Assembly (NCBI GenBank): GCA_014650475.1
Contig: BMVA01000002.1
Coordinates: 372,001 to 436,000, forward strand
Reading direction: 5' to 3'
From: Streptomyces albogriseolus
GTDB lineage: Bacteria > Actinomycetota > Actinomycetes > Streptomycetales > Streptomycetaceae
DNA length: 64,000 bases
The notes below the pieces were generated by a model. It saw only the letters and a list, made by a program, of their open reading frames with translations. It did not search any database and was not told where the DNA came from. Made by a program: the position numbers and the translations under genes. Positions 26,937 to 35,284 of the stretch are shown one piece after another (position 1 is the first letter of the stretch; every line of letters starts with the position of its first letter).

Positions 26937-28790
26937 TCACCACTCCACGCGGACGTCGTACTCCTTCACCCACGCGTCGAACTCGACCAGGCGCTCCATC
27001 ACGGCCCGCATGCCCCACAGGCCGCCGAGGCCGGCGTAGGACTCGACGGGCTTGTCCAGCAGCTTGCGGATGCCCTCGGCCGGCACCAGATCGAGCACGG
27101 GGGAACCGTCCAGCAGGGCCTCGACCTTGGCGCGCAGGGCCCGCACGTACTCCACGTCCTGGGTGGACGGGTAGGGGCTCTTCTTGCGCTCCAGCACCGA
27201 CTCGGGCAGGACGTGGCTCGCGGCGGCGCGCAGCAGGCTCTTCTCACGGCCGTCGAAGGTCTTCATGGCCCACGGCACGTTGAAGACGTACTCCACCAGC
27301 CGGTGGTCCGTGAACGGCACCCGCACCTCCAGGCTCGCGGCCATGCTGATGCGGTCCTTGCGGTCCAGCAGGAAGTTCTCCCAGCGGCTGATGTTGAGGT
27401 ACGACAGCTCCCGCATCCGCGCCTCGTCGGCGGACTCGCCCTCCAGGCGCGGCACCTCGGCGAGCGCCTCGGCGTACCGCTTGGCGACGTACTCGTCGAG
27501 GCCGAGCCGGTCCCAGAGGCCGATCTCCTTCATGGTGTCCAGGCCGCCGAGCCGGCGCCAGGCGTCGTACCAGGGGAAGGTGTCGCCCTCCACGGCCTCC
27601 TTGTCGAAGAACCAGTTGTAGCCGCCGAAGAGTTCGTCCGCGGTCTCGCCGGACAGGGCGACCGTCACCTGCTCCTTGAGGGCCTTGCACAGGTGGTAGA
27701 GGGAGTGCTCCATGTCGCCGGTGGAGATGGGCAGGTCCTGGGCGCGCAGGACCCGCATGCGCACGTCCTCGTCGAGGACGTGGTGGTTCTCCAGCTCGAC
27801 GACGACGTGCTCGGCGCCGGAGCGGCGGGCGACGTCGACGGCGTACGGCGTGTCCGGGTCCATCCAGATGCCGTTGCCGCGGAAGTTCTCCTCGTTGTTC
27901 TTGAAGTCGATGGAGAAGGCCTTGATGCGCTCCTGCTTGCCCTGGTCGCGGAAGACCTTCGCGGCGAGCGCGGTGATGGCGCTGGAGTCGAGGCCGCCGG
28001 AGAGCAGGGTGCCCACCTTGACGTCGGCGACGAGCTGGCGTTCGACGATGTCCTCGAGGAGTTCGCGGATCCGCGTGATGGTGGTGTCGAGGTCGTCGGT
28101 GTGCGGGCGGGCCTCGAGCTGCCAGTAGGTGCGGGTGGTGTGGCCGCCGCGGTGGAAGCGCACGACGGTGCCGGGCACCACCTCGTGCATGCCCTTGAAG
28201 ACGGCGTGGCCGGGGGTGTTGATGATGGCGAAGATCTCCGCCAGGCCCTCGCGGTCGACGACCGCCTCGGCGTCGGGGTGCGCCAGGATGGCCTTGGCCT
28301 CGGAGCCGAACAGCACGCCGTCGGGCGTCGGGTAGTAGAAGAGGGGCTTGACGCCCATGCGGTCGCGGACGAGGAGGAGTTCCTCGGTGCGCGGGTCCCA
28401 CAGGGCGAGGGCGTACATGCCGTTGAGGCGTTCGGCGAAGTGCTCGCCCCACTCCAGGTAGGCGTGCAGGACGACCTCCGTGTCGCTGGAGGTGCGGAAG
28501 TCGTGGCCGAGACCGACGAGTTCCTCCTTCAGCTCGCGGTAGTTGTACACCTCGCCGGTGTAGACGAGGACGGGGAGCCCGTCGCCCTCACCGGTGACGT
28601 GCATGGGCTGGCGGCCGCCCTCCAGGTCGATGATGGAGAGCCGGCGATGCCCGAGGACCGCGTGCGGTGAGATCCACACCCCGCGGTCGTCCGGGCCCCG
28701 GCACGCCAGCGTCTCCGTCATGGCCGACGCCGTCCCGCCGTGTACCGACAGATCGTGGTCGTAGGCGACCCAGCCTGCGAGTCCGCACAT
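26937..28790 (-). CDS. Glutamine-hydrolysing asparagine-synthase-type amidotransferase
   Basis: A 617-residue AsnB-family enzyme. The N-terminal Ntn glutaminase begins MCGLAGWV with Cys2 as nucleophile, followed by RGPDDRG and YTGEVYNYREL. The synthetase half (from about residue 235) carries the PP-loop LLSGGLDSSAITALAA and SGETADELFGGY. Both active sites look intact, so it should activate a carboxylate with ATP and transfer ammonia from glutamine. In a biosynthetic cluster such enzymes often amidate non-aspartate acids (for example OxyD in oxytetracycline biosynthesis). Here amidation of the aryl carboxylate is a reasonable idea. A second asparagine synthetase is the alternative. It lies 53 bases after the esterase gene. 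Confidence 0.92.
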   Translation of the reverse strand: MCGLAGWVAYDHDLSVHGGTASAMTETLACRGPDDRGVWISPHAVLGHRRLSIIDLEGGRQPMHVTGEGDGLPVLVYTGEVYNYRELKEELVGLGHDFRTSSDTEVVLHAYLEWGEHFAERLNGMYALALWDPRTEELLLVRDRMGVKPLFYYPTPDGVLFGSEAKAILAHPDAEAVVDREGLAEIFAIINTPGHAVFKGMHEVVPGTVVRFHRGGHTTRTYWQLEARPHTDDLDTTITRIRELLEDIVERQLVADVKVGTLLSGGLDSSAITALAAKVFRDQGKQERIKAFSIDFKNNEENFRGNGIWMDPDTPYAVDVARRSGAEHVVVELENHHVLDEDVRMRVLRAQDLPISTGDMEHSLYHLCKALKEQVTVALSGETADELFGGYNWFFDKEAVEGDTFPWYDAWRRLGGLDTMKEIGLWDRLGLDEYVAKRYAEALAEVPRLEGESADEARMRELSYLNISRWENFLLDRKDRISMAASLEVRVPFTDHRLVEYVFNVPWAMKTFDGREKSLLRAAASHVLPESVLERKKSPYPSTQDVEYVRALRAKVEALLDGSPVLDLVPAEGIRKLLDKPVESYAGLGGLWGMRAVMERLVEFDAWVKEYDVRVEW

Positions 28791-28843
28791 CGAAGTCCCA
28801 GTCCTTTCGTTTCCTTATGTGGTCGGGGCGGGGGATGGAGTGG

Positions 28844-30409
28844 TCAGGGCCGCGGCACCCAGCCGGCGCGGTCCCAGTAGGTCAGGTGGGGCCGGGCCGA
28901 CACCGTGCCGACGCGCGCCACCCGCTCGCCGCCGAGGACCATCACGGTGGGCCGGTCCGGGCTGAACACCGGCCAGGCGGGGGCGTGTGCGCTGCTCGGT
29001 GTCCCGCCGCGGGCGAAGGCCGCCACCAGGTCGATCAGCGTGTCCGAGATCCGCCGCTCCAGTGGTCCGTCCCCGTAGGCGGGTGCGTTGACCGGCAGCG
29101 CGAACGTGCCGAAGAGGAACTTCGCGACGGCCTCGTGCGGGGTGGTGCCGGCGTACGGCGGTCTGAGCGGGTGGGCGAACTCCATCAGGTACTGCGGCGA
29201 GGCGGCGGGGTCGCGTTCGCGGGCGTGCCGTTCGGCCAGCCGCACGATCTGGTAGCGGAACAGCCCGTCGCCCCACACCTGTGTCCACACCGACACCGGG
29301 TCCCGGGGCAGGCCCTCCTCCTCGGACGCCCGCCGGTAGTGGGCGACGCAGTCGTCCACCTGCTCGTCGGTGACCTTGACGGCGCCCTTCTCGAGGACCT
29401 CCCGGACGGCGGCGCGCAGTCCGGTGTCGTCGGCCGGGTGCGGGCCGGGGTAGGGGTATCCGGGGCCGGTGGTGAAGAAGGAGCCCTCGGTGCGGCAGTA
29501 GATGGGCATCATCGGGATGCGCGGGGTGGGCAGGGCGTGGTCGTAGCCGCGCATCCACCGCCCGTCGACGACCGGCCCGCGGTATTCGCGTGCGCCCTGC
29601 ACGAACCGCTCGGTGGGGCTGCCCGCGTACACCTCGTCGAAGGCGTCCCGCAGTTCGGCGGCCGGTACGGCGCGCAGGCCCGGCACGGTGGTGCCGAAGC
29701 GGCGCGCCAGATGCCGGTAGACCTCGCGGGCCTCGCTGGGCGTGGTGGAACTGGCCGGTTCCCACACGTGCTTGACGCTGATCGGGATGATCCGCTTGAT
29801 GACGCCCCGCAGCTCGGGCAGCAGGGCGAGCTGCCAGGTGCTGGAGCCGCCCGCCGAGGTGCCGCAGACGGTGATGTTGTCCGGGTCGCCGCCGAACGCG
29901 GCGGCGTTGTCGCGGACCCAGCGCACCAGCGCGGCCTGGTCCTGCAGGCCCCAGTTGGCGCAGGAGCCCGTACCCGGATCGGTGAGGTCCTCGTGCAGGC
30001 CCCAGCCGAACACGCCGAGACGGTAGTTGAAGTTGACGACGACCATGCGGCCGTGGACGGCGGTGCGGGCGCCGTCGTAGTCGGGCTCGCTGCCCGCGCC
30101 GAGCATCCAGCCGCCGCCGTGGATGTAGACGAGGACCGGCAGACGGCCCGCCACGTCCGGGGTCCACACGTTGGCGTAGAGGCTGTCCTCGCTGCTGTCG
30201 GGCAGGTAGTCGCCCTGCAGGGAGGGGGCCGCGAAGGCGGTGGCGTCCCGTACGCCCTGCCACGGCTCGGGCGGCCGGGGCGAGGAGAACCGCAGCGGGC
30301 CCACCGGCGGGGCCGCGTAGGGCACGCCCCGGAAGACGGTCAGTCCGTCGGCCCGCTCTCCGGCCACTCGTCCCGCCGTCGTCCGGACGACCACTGTGCG
30401 ACTGGGCAT
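28844..30409 (-). CDS. Type B carboxylesterase
   Basis: A 521-residue alpha/beta hydrolase of the carboxylesterase type B family. The oxyanion-hole motif VYIHGGGWMLGAG, the nucleophile elbow CGTSAGGSS and the N-terminal FRGVPYAAPPVGPLRFSSP signature are clear. No signal peptide is visible from ATG 30409, so it should be cytosolic. It heads the esterase-amidotransferase-NAT group and could hydrolyse or transfer an acyl group in maturation or self-protection. The substrate cannot be inferred. The 122 bases between it and the upstream reductase gene may contain a promoter. Confidence 0.9.
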   Translation of the reverse strand: MPSRTVVVRTTAGRVAGERADGLTVFRGVPYAAPPVGPLRFSSPRPPEPWQGVRDATAFAAPSLQGDYLPDSSEDSLYANVWTPDVAGRLPVLVYIHGGGWMLGAGSEPDYDGARTAVHGRMVVVNFNYRLGVFGWGLHEDLTDPGTGSCANWGLQDQAALVRWVRDNAAAFGGDPDNITVCGTSAGGSSTWQLALLPELRGVIKRIIPISVKHVWEPASSTTPSEAREVYRHLARRFGTTVPGLRAVPAAELRDAFDEVYAGSPTERFVQGAREYRGPVVDGRWMRGYDHALPTPRIPMMPIYCRTEGSFFTTGPGYPYPGPHPADDTGLRAAVREVLEKGAVKVTDEQVDDCVAHYRRASEEEGLPRDPVSVWTQVWGDGLFRYQIVRLAERHARERDPAASPQYLMEFAHPLRPPYAGTTPHEAVAKFLFGTFALPVNAPAYGDGPLERRISDTLIDLVAAFARGGTPSSAHAPAWPVFSPDRPTVMVLGGERVARVGTVSARPHLTYWDRAGWVPRP

Positions 30410-30531
30410 CGGGTGAACCTCATTTCCCGCCTCGGCGTTGTCGGGGGCGGCGCGGCGCGCACCATGGGGCCACAGTGATCGTCGCCCCGGTGCCGGGCCG
30501 GCCGCCAACCTCCGGTCACTACTCCGTCAAG

Positions 30532-31794
30532 TCAGGCCGCGTCCGCCGCGCGGGGCGGGGGCGGCGGGCCGCCGGGGCCCGGTGCGGACAGCAACAGGTC
30601 GGGCGGGGCGGTCAGTTCGCGGCCGGTGAGGGCGCGCAGGGTGCGATAGGCGGTGGCGTCGCCGGCGAGCACACCACCGCGCAGGACCCGCCCCTCGGGG
30701 TCGAGGACGAGCTTGGCGTAGGTGCCGGCCGTGTCGTCGCGCAGGACGTACTCCAGGGCGCCCTCGGTCTCGGCGTGGGCGTCGCCGAAGCTGGCCACGT
30801 CGACGCCGAGGAGTTTGAGCTTGGCGGCCGTGTCGGGGTCGGCGAAGGGGGCCGTGGGGCGGTCGAGCAGCCGGTCGGCGACGAGTTCGGCCATCCGGTA
30901 GCCGGGGGCGACAAGACCGTAGGTGCGGCCCCGGACGGCCGCGCACTCGCCGACGGCCCAGATGTGCGGGTCCTCGGTGCGGCACAGGTCGTCGACGAGG
31001 AAGCCGCCGCGTCCTCCCGTGGCGAGTCCGGCGGGTCCGGCCAGTTCGTCACGGGGGCGCACGCCCGCGGAGAACACCACCAGCCGGGCGTCGAGCGCGG
31101 TGCCGTCGGTGAGGGTGACCCCGCCGACCCGGCCGTCGGCGGCCGGGTGGATCTCACGGACGGCGGTGCCGCAGTGCACCCGCAGTCCGAGACCGGTGAC
31201 GAGCCGGGTGAGCACACGTGCTCCCCCGTCGTCGAGCTGCACCGGCATCAGACGCGGCGCGAGTTCCACGACGTGGGGGCGGACGCCGAGCAGCCGCAGC
31301 GCGTTGGCGGCCTCCAGGCCGAGCAGGCCCCCGCCGACCACGACACCGGGGAGGCCCTCGCGTGCCGCCTCGCGCAGTGCGTCGAGGTCGTCGAAGGTGC
31401 GGTAGACGAAGCAGCCGGGCAGGTCGCGCCCCGGGACGGGCGGCACGAACGGCCGGGACCCGGTGGCCAGTACGAGGGCGTCGTAGCGGGTGACGGTGCC
31501 GTCGGCGGTGGTGACCGTGCGGGCCCGCCGGTCGATGCCGGTCACCGGGGCGGCCGTGCGCAGCTCCACCAGGGGGTCGGTGAGGAAGGCGCGGTCCGCG
31601 AGGGTGAGGTCGGCGGCGCTCCTGCCCTCCAGGTAGGACGACAGGGCGACCCGGTTGTAGGCGGGGCGGGGCTCCTCGGCCAGGACCACGGCACGCCAGG
31701 CGCCGTGCCGGTCGTGGGCCCTCAGGTGCTCGACGAGGCGGTGGCCGGTCATGCCGTGTCCGACGACCACCAGGGTGCGCGGCGTGCGGGTCAT
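30532..31794 (-). CDS. NirB-like FAD/NAD(P) oxidoreductase lacking siroheme domains
   Basis: A 420-residue pyridine-nucleotide-disulphide-type flavoprotein, closest to the N-terminal half of NirB. FAD loop VVVGHGMTGHRLVE, the NirB-like block RPAYNRVALSSYLEG, NAD loop GGGLLGLEAANALRLLG, and FAD-contact segment IWAVGECAAVRGRTYG. A full NirB (about 850 residues) continues into a BFD-type [2Fe-2S] domain and siroheme/[4Fe-4S] nitrite reductase domains. None of these is present: after about residue 395 only a Pro/Gly tail follows. It starts in an ATGA overlap with the next flavoprotein. It therefore looks like an electron-transfer partner, not a nitrite reductase. Confidence 0.88.
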   Translation of the reverse strand: MTRTPRTLVVVGHGMTGHRLVEHLRAHDRHGAWRAVVLAEEPRPAYNRVALSSYLEGRSAADLTLADRAFLTDPLVELRTAAPVTGIDRRARTVTTADGTVTRYDALVLATGSRPFVPPVPGRDLPGCFVYRTFDDLDALREAAREGLPGVVVGGGLLGLEAANALRLLGVRPHVVELAPRLMPVQLDDGGARVLTRLVTGLGLRVHCGTAVREIHPAADGRVGGVTLTDGTALDARLVVFSAGVRPRDELAGPAGLATGGRGGFLVDDLCRTEDPHIWAVGECAAVRGRTYGLVAPGYRMAELVADRLLDRPTAPFADPDTAAKLKLLGVDVASFGDAHAETEGALEYVLRDDTAGTYAKLVLDPEGRVLRGGVLAGDATAYRTLRALTGRELTAPPDLLLSAPGPGGPPPPPRAADAA

Positions 31795-33182
31795 GGGGCG
31801 CTGTTCCCTCCGGTCGCCGAGGCGAGGACCCTGCGCACGTCGTCCGCGCAGCCTCCGCAGCCGGTGGTGGCGCGGGTCGCGGCGGCGATCCCCGTCAGGT
31901 CGCGGGCACCGGCGCGCCAGGCGCGCAGCAGGTCGGCCTTGGTGACGTGGTTGCAGTGGCAGAGCACCGCCGCGTCCGGCAGTTCGACGCGGGCGGGGGT
32001 GGCGCCGGCCGCGGCGCCCAGCAGCAGAGCGAACCGGTCGGACGGCACCGGCAGGTCGCGCGCGTACAGCTGGGCGAGCGCGGCGGCTGCGCGCGGCAGG
32101 CCGATGAGGACCGCGCCCGCGACGCGGTCCCCGTCGAGGGCGAGCGCCGCGTGGCGGCCCCGGGCCGGGTCGGACAGGGTGATGCGCCGGGTGGCGCCCG
32201 GCGGGTCGGGCGGGCCGAGGCAGGCCAGGTCGAGGCCGGGCGCCCGCAGCCGCAGCGCGGGCCGGCCGGCGCGGTGGTGCGTGTCGTGACCGGCGAGGAT
32301 CCGGGCGAGGCTCTCCGCCTGTTCCCAGGCGGTGCCGACGTGTCCGGGCACCTCGCCGCCGGACTCCGCGCAGTCGCCCAGGGCGTGGACCCGCGGATCG
32401 GTGGTGCGCAGGTGCCGGTCGACGACGATGCCCGTGCGGACGGCGAGTCCGGCGCGCCGGGCGAGCGCGGTCTCGGGTTCGACGCCGGTGCACAGCGCGA
32501 GCGCGTCGGCCCGCAGGACCTCGCCGTCGTCGAGGACCAGCTTGCCGGGCCGGTACTCCACGGCGGCGCGCCCCGTGCGCAGGCGGGCGCCGGCGGAGCG
32601 CAGCCGGCTCGCGAGCAGGGCGCCGGCCGTGTCGTCGAGCCGGTCGTGCATCGGGTGCGGCCCGGGGTGCACGAGGGTGACGTCGCGGCCGGCGCGCAGC
32701 AGCGCGAGGGTGGTCTCGGTGCCGAGCACACCGCCGCCGAGCACCACCACGGGCCCGTCCGCGAGCCGTTCGGCGTCGTCGGCGGTGCGCAGGGTGGTGA
32801 CGCCCTCGGTGAGCCGGCCGTCCGCGGTGCGTACGCCGGTCAGCCGCGGGATCCTCGGCCGGGCGCCCGTGGCGAGCACCAGCCGGTCGTAGCGGAAGGT
32901 CTCGCCGCTGTCGGTGCGCACCAGGCGGCGGGCGCGGTCGACGGCGGTGGCGGTGACGCCGGACCTGACGCGCACGCCGTCGGGCGGGGCGGGCAGTTCC
33001 AGGTCCCCGGCGGTGAGGGTGCCGTCGAGGACGGAGGTGAGCAGCACCCGGTTGTAGGCCGGCCGCGGCTCCGCTCCGAGGACGGTGACCGGGCCGCGGT
33101 GTCCGTGCGCCCGCAGCCGCTCGACGAGCCGGTGCGCCGCGGGTCCGTGGCCGACGACGAGGACGTGGTGCGTGGCGGTCAT
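31791..33182 (-). CDS. NasB-like flavoprotein with BFD-type [2Fe-2S] domain
   Basis: A 463-residue FAD/NAD(P)-dependent reductase: FAD loop VVGHGPAAHRLVE, RPAYNRVLLTSVLDG, NAD loop LGGGVLGTETTLALLRAG, and VHALGDCAESGG. The last ~60 residues carry a bacterioferritin-ferredoxin-like cluster site, CHCNHVTK and TGCGGC, four cysteines for a [2Fe-2S] centre. This architecture matches the electron-transfer subunit NasB of assimilatory nitrate reductases. It should pass electrons from NAD(P)H to the molybdenum subunit encoded just upstream (8-base gap). ATG 33182 sits at the family start; the open frame to 35225 is a shadow of the nitrate reductase gene. Confidence 0.9.
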   Translation of the reverse strand: MTATHHVLVVGHGPAAHRLVERLRAHGHRGPVTVLGAEPRPAYNRVLLTSVLDGTLTAGDLELPAPPDGVRVRSGVTATAVDRARRLVRTDSGETFRYDRLVLATGARPRIPRLTGVRTADGRLTEGVTTLRTADDAERLADGPVVVLGGGVLGTETTLALLRAGRDVTLVHPGPHPMHDRLDDTAGALLASRLRSAGARLRTGRAAVEYRPGKLVLDDGEVLRADALALCTGVEPETALARRAGLAVRTGIVVDRHLRTTDPRVHALGDCAESGGEVPGHVGTAWEQAESLARILAGHDTHHRAGRPALRLRAPGLDLACLGPPDPPGATRRITLSDPARGRHAALALDGDRVAGAVLIGLPRAAAALAQLYARDLPVPSDRFALLLGAAAGATPARVELPDAAVLCHCNHVTKADLLRAWRAGARDLTGIAAATRATTGCGGCADDVRRVLASATGGNSAP

Positions 33183-33190
33183 GGCGGGCC

Positions 33191-35284
33191 TCACGGTGCG
33201 TCGGAGCCGGGTTCGATCCGCACGGCGCAGACCTTGAACTCGGGCATCCTGCTGCGGGGGTCGAGGGCGGTGCCGGTGATCAGGTTGGCCCGGCCGGCGC
33301 CGGGGTGGTGGAACGGCAGGAACACCGTGTCCGTGCGCATGCTGCCGACCAGCCTGACCCGCGCGACCGTGGTGCCGCGGGCCGAGGTGACGCGGGCCGT
33401 GCCGCCCTCGCGCAGACCCGCGCGTGCGGCGGTGTCGGGGTGGATCTCGACGTACGGCTCGGGGACGGCGTCGTTCAGCTCGGGCACGCGGCGGGTCTGC
33501 GCGCCGGACTGGTAGTGGGCGAGGACCCGGCCGGTGGTGGCGTACAGGGGGTGGTCGGCGTCGGGCGTCTCGGCCGGGTCGCGGTGGTCGACCTCGGCGA
33601 ACCGGGCGCGGCCGTCCGGGGTGGCGAAGCCGTCGAGGAAGAGGCGGGGCGTGCCGGGGTGCGGCTGCCCGCCGGGGCGTTCGGGGCAGGGCCAGTACAG
33701 GGCCTCCCCCGCGTCCAGCCGCTCGTAGGTGATGCCGGAGTAGTCGGCCGTGCCGCCGCGGGAGGCGCGCCGCAGTTCGTCGAAGACCTGGCGGGGCGAC
33801 GTCGGGTAGCGGTGGGCCGGTTCGCCGAGCCGGACCGCGAGGCCGTGCAGGACCTCCAGGTCGGTGCGCACGCCCTCCGGCGGGGGCAGCAGCCGGCGGC
33901 GGCGCAGCACCCTGCCCTCCAGGTTCGTCAGGCTGCCCTCCTCCTCGGCCCACTGCGCGACCGGGAGGACGACGTCGGCGGTCCGCGCGGTCTCCGAGGG
34001 CACGAAGTCGGCCACCACCAGCAGGTCGAGGGCGGCCAGCCGCTCGGCGACGTGGGCGGAGTGGGGCGCGGACACCAGGGGGTTGGAGCCGAACACCAGC
34101 AGGGCGCGCGGGCCGCCCTCGGTGCCGAGCGCGTCGAGCAGTTCGTAGGCGCTGCGGCCGGGGCCGGGCAGGGCGTCCGGTGTGGTGCCCCAGACCCGGG
34201 CGACGTGGGCCCGCGCCTCCGGGTCGGTGATCCTGCGGTAGCCGGGGAGCTGGTCGGCCTTCTGCCCGTGCTCGCGGCCGCCCTGGCCGTTGCCCTGTCC
34301 GGTCAGGCAGCCGTAGCCGCTGCCGGCGACGCCGGGCAGGCCCAGGGCGAGGGCGAGGTTGATGAAGGCCGCGGCGGTGTCGGCGCCCTTGCTGTGCTGC
34401 TCGGCGCCCCGTCCGGTCAGCACGTACGCCCGGCGCGCCTCGCCCAGCAGTTCCACGGCGGCGCGCTGTTCGGCGACGGGGACGCCGGTGACCTGTTCGA
34501 CGCGCTCGGGCCACCAGGTGACGGCGCGCCGCCAGGCCGCGTCGAAGCCGGTGGTGCGCTCCTGGACGTACTCCTTGTCGCACCAGCCGTCGCTCACGGC
34601 GATGTGCAGCAGCCCCAGCGCCAGCGCGAGGTCGGTGCCGGGCACCGGCTGCAGGTGCAGGGCGGCCCGTTCGGCGGTCTTGGTGCGGCGCGGGTCGATG
34701 ACGATCAGGTCCGCCTTGCGCAGGTGCCGCATCAGCGGGGGCATGGTCTCGGCGGGGTTGGCGCCGGCGAGCAGGATCGTGTCCGCCGCGTCGAGGTCGG
34801 CGACGGGGAACGGCAGTCCGCGGTCCAGGCCGAAGGCGGCGTTGCCGGCCGCGGCGGCCGAGGACATGCAGAACCGGCCGTTGTAGTCGATCTGGCTGGT
34901 GCCGAGGGCGAGCCGGGCGAACTTGCCCAGCAGGTAGGCCTTCTCGTTGGTGAGGCCGCCCCCGCCGAACACGGCGAGCGCGTCCGGGCCGTGCTCGTCG
35001 CGGATGCGCCGCAGCCGTGTGGCGACCGTGTCCAGGGCGGTGTCCCAGCCGGCCGGGGCGAGACGGCCGTCCGGGCCCCGCAGCAGCGGCCGGCGCAGCC
35101 GGTCCGTGACGTCGAGCACCGCGGGCGCGGTCCAGCCCTTCTGGCACAGACTGCCGTCGTTGACGGGGAAGTCGGAGGGTTCCACCACGGTTCCCGAGGC
35201 GCCGTGGCCGAGGCGGGTGCCGCACTGCAGGGCGCAGTACGGGCAGTGCGTGGCCACGCTCGTGCGCGGCGCGCGGTCAGGCAC
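33191..35284 (-). CDS. nasA: Assimilatory nitrate reductase, molybdopterin subunit (NasA-type)
   Basis: A 697-residue molybdopterin oxidoreductase reducing nitrate to nitrite in the cytosol. The N-terminal [4Fe-4S] ligands are Cys14, Cys17, Cys21 and Cys47 (HCPYCALQC ... SLCQKGW). Family features include NEKAYLLGKFARLALGTSQIDYNGRFC, LLAGANPAETMPP and the C-terminal dinucleotide-binding domain (YATTGRVLAHYQSGAQTRR). There is no twin-arginine signal, which excludes a periplasmic NapA-type enzyme. It overlaps the transporter gene by 8 bases and is followed by the NasB-like gene, giving uptake, reduction and electron supply in one operon. No siroheme nitrite reductase accompanies it. Confidence 0.93.
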   Translation of the reverse strand: MPDRAPRTSVATHCPYCALQCGTRLGHGASGTVVEPSDFPVNDGSLCQKGWTAPAVLDVTDRLRRPLLRGPDGRLAPAGWDTALDTVATRLRRIRDEHGPDALAVFGGGGLTNEKAYLLGKFARLALGTSQIDYNGRFCMSSAAAAGNAAFGLDRGLPFPVADLDAADTILLAGANPAETMPPLMRHLRKADLIVIDPRRTKTAERAALHLQPVPGTDLALALGLLHIAVSDGWCDKEYVQERTTGFDAAWRRAVTWWPERVEQVTGVPVAEQRAAVELLGEARRAYVLTGRGAEQHSKGADTAAAFINLALALGLPGVAGSGYGCLTGQGNGQGGREHGQKADQLPGYRRITDPEARAHVARVWGTTPDALPGPGRSAYELLDALGTEGGPRALLVFGSNPLVSAPHSAHVAERLAALDLLVVADFVPSETARTADVVLPVAQWAEEEGSLTNLEGRVLRRRRLLPPPEGVRTDLEVLHGLAVRLGEPAHRYPTSPRQVFDELRRASRGGTADYSGITYERLDAGEALYWPCPERPGGQPHPGTPRLFLDGFATPDGRARFAEVDHRDPAETPDADHPLYATTGRVLAHYQSGAQTRRVPELNDAVPEPYVEIHPDTAARAGLREGGTARVTSARGTTVARVRLVGSMRTDTVFLPFHHPGAGRANLITGTALDPRSRMPEFKVCAVRIEPGSDAP

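Noticed and set aside
30532-31794. Nitrite reductase large subunit NirB
   Set aside because: Only the FAD/NAD half is present. The frame ends naturally after a Pro/Gly tail with no siroheme or [4Fe-4S] domain, and the following DNA encodes the esterase.
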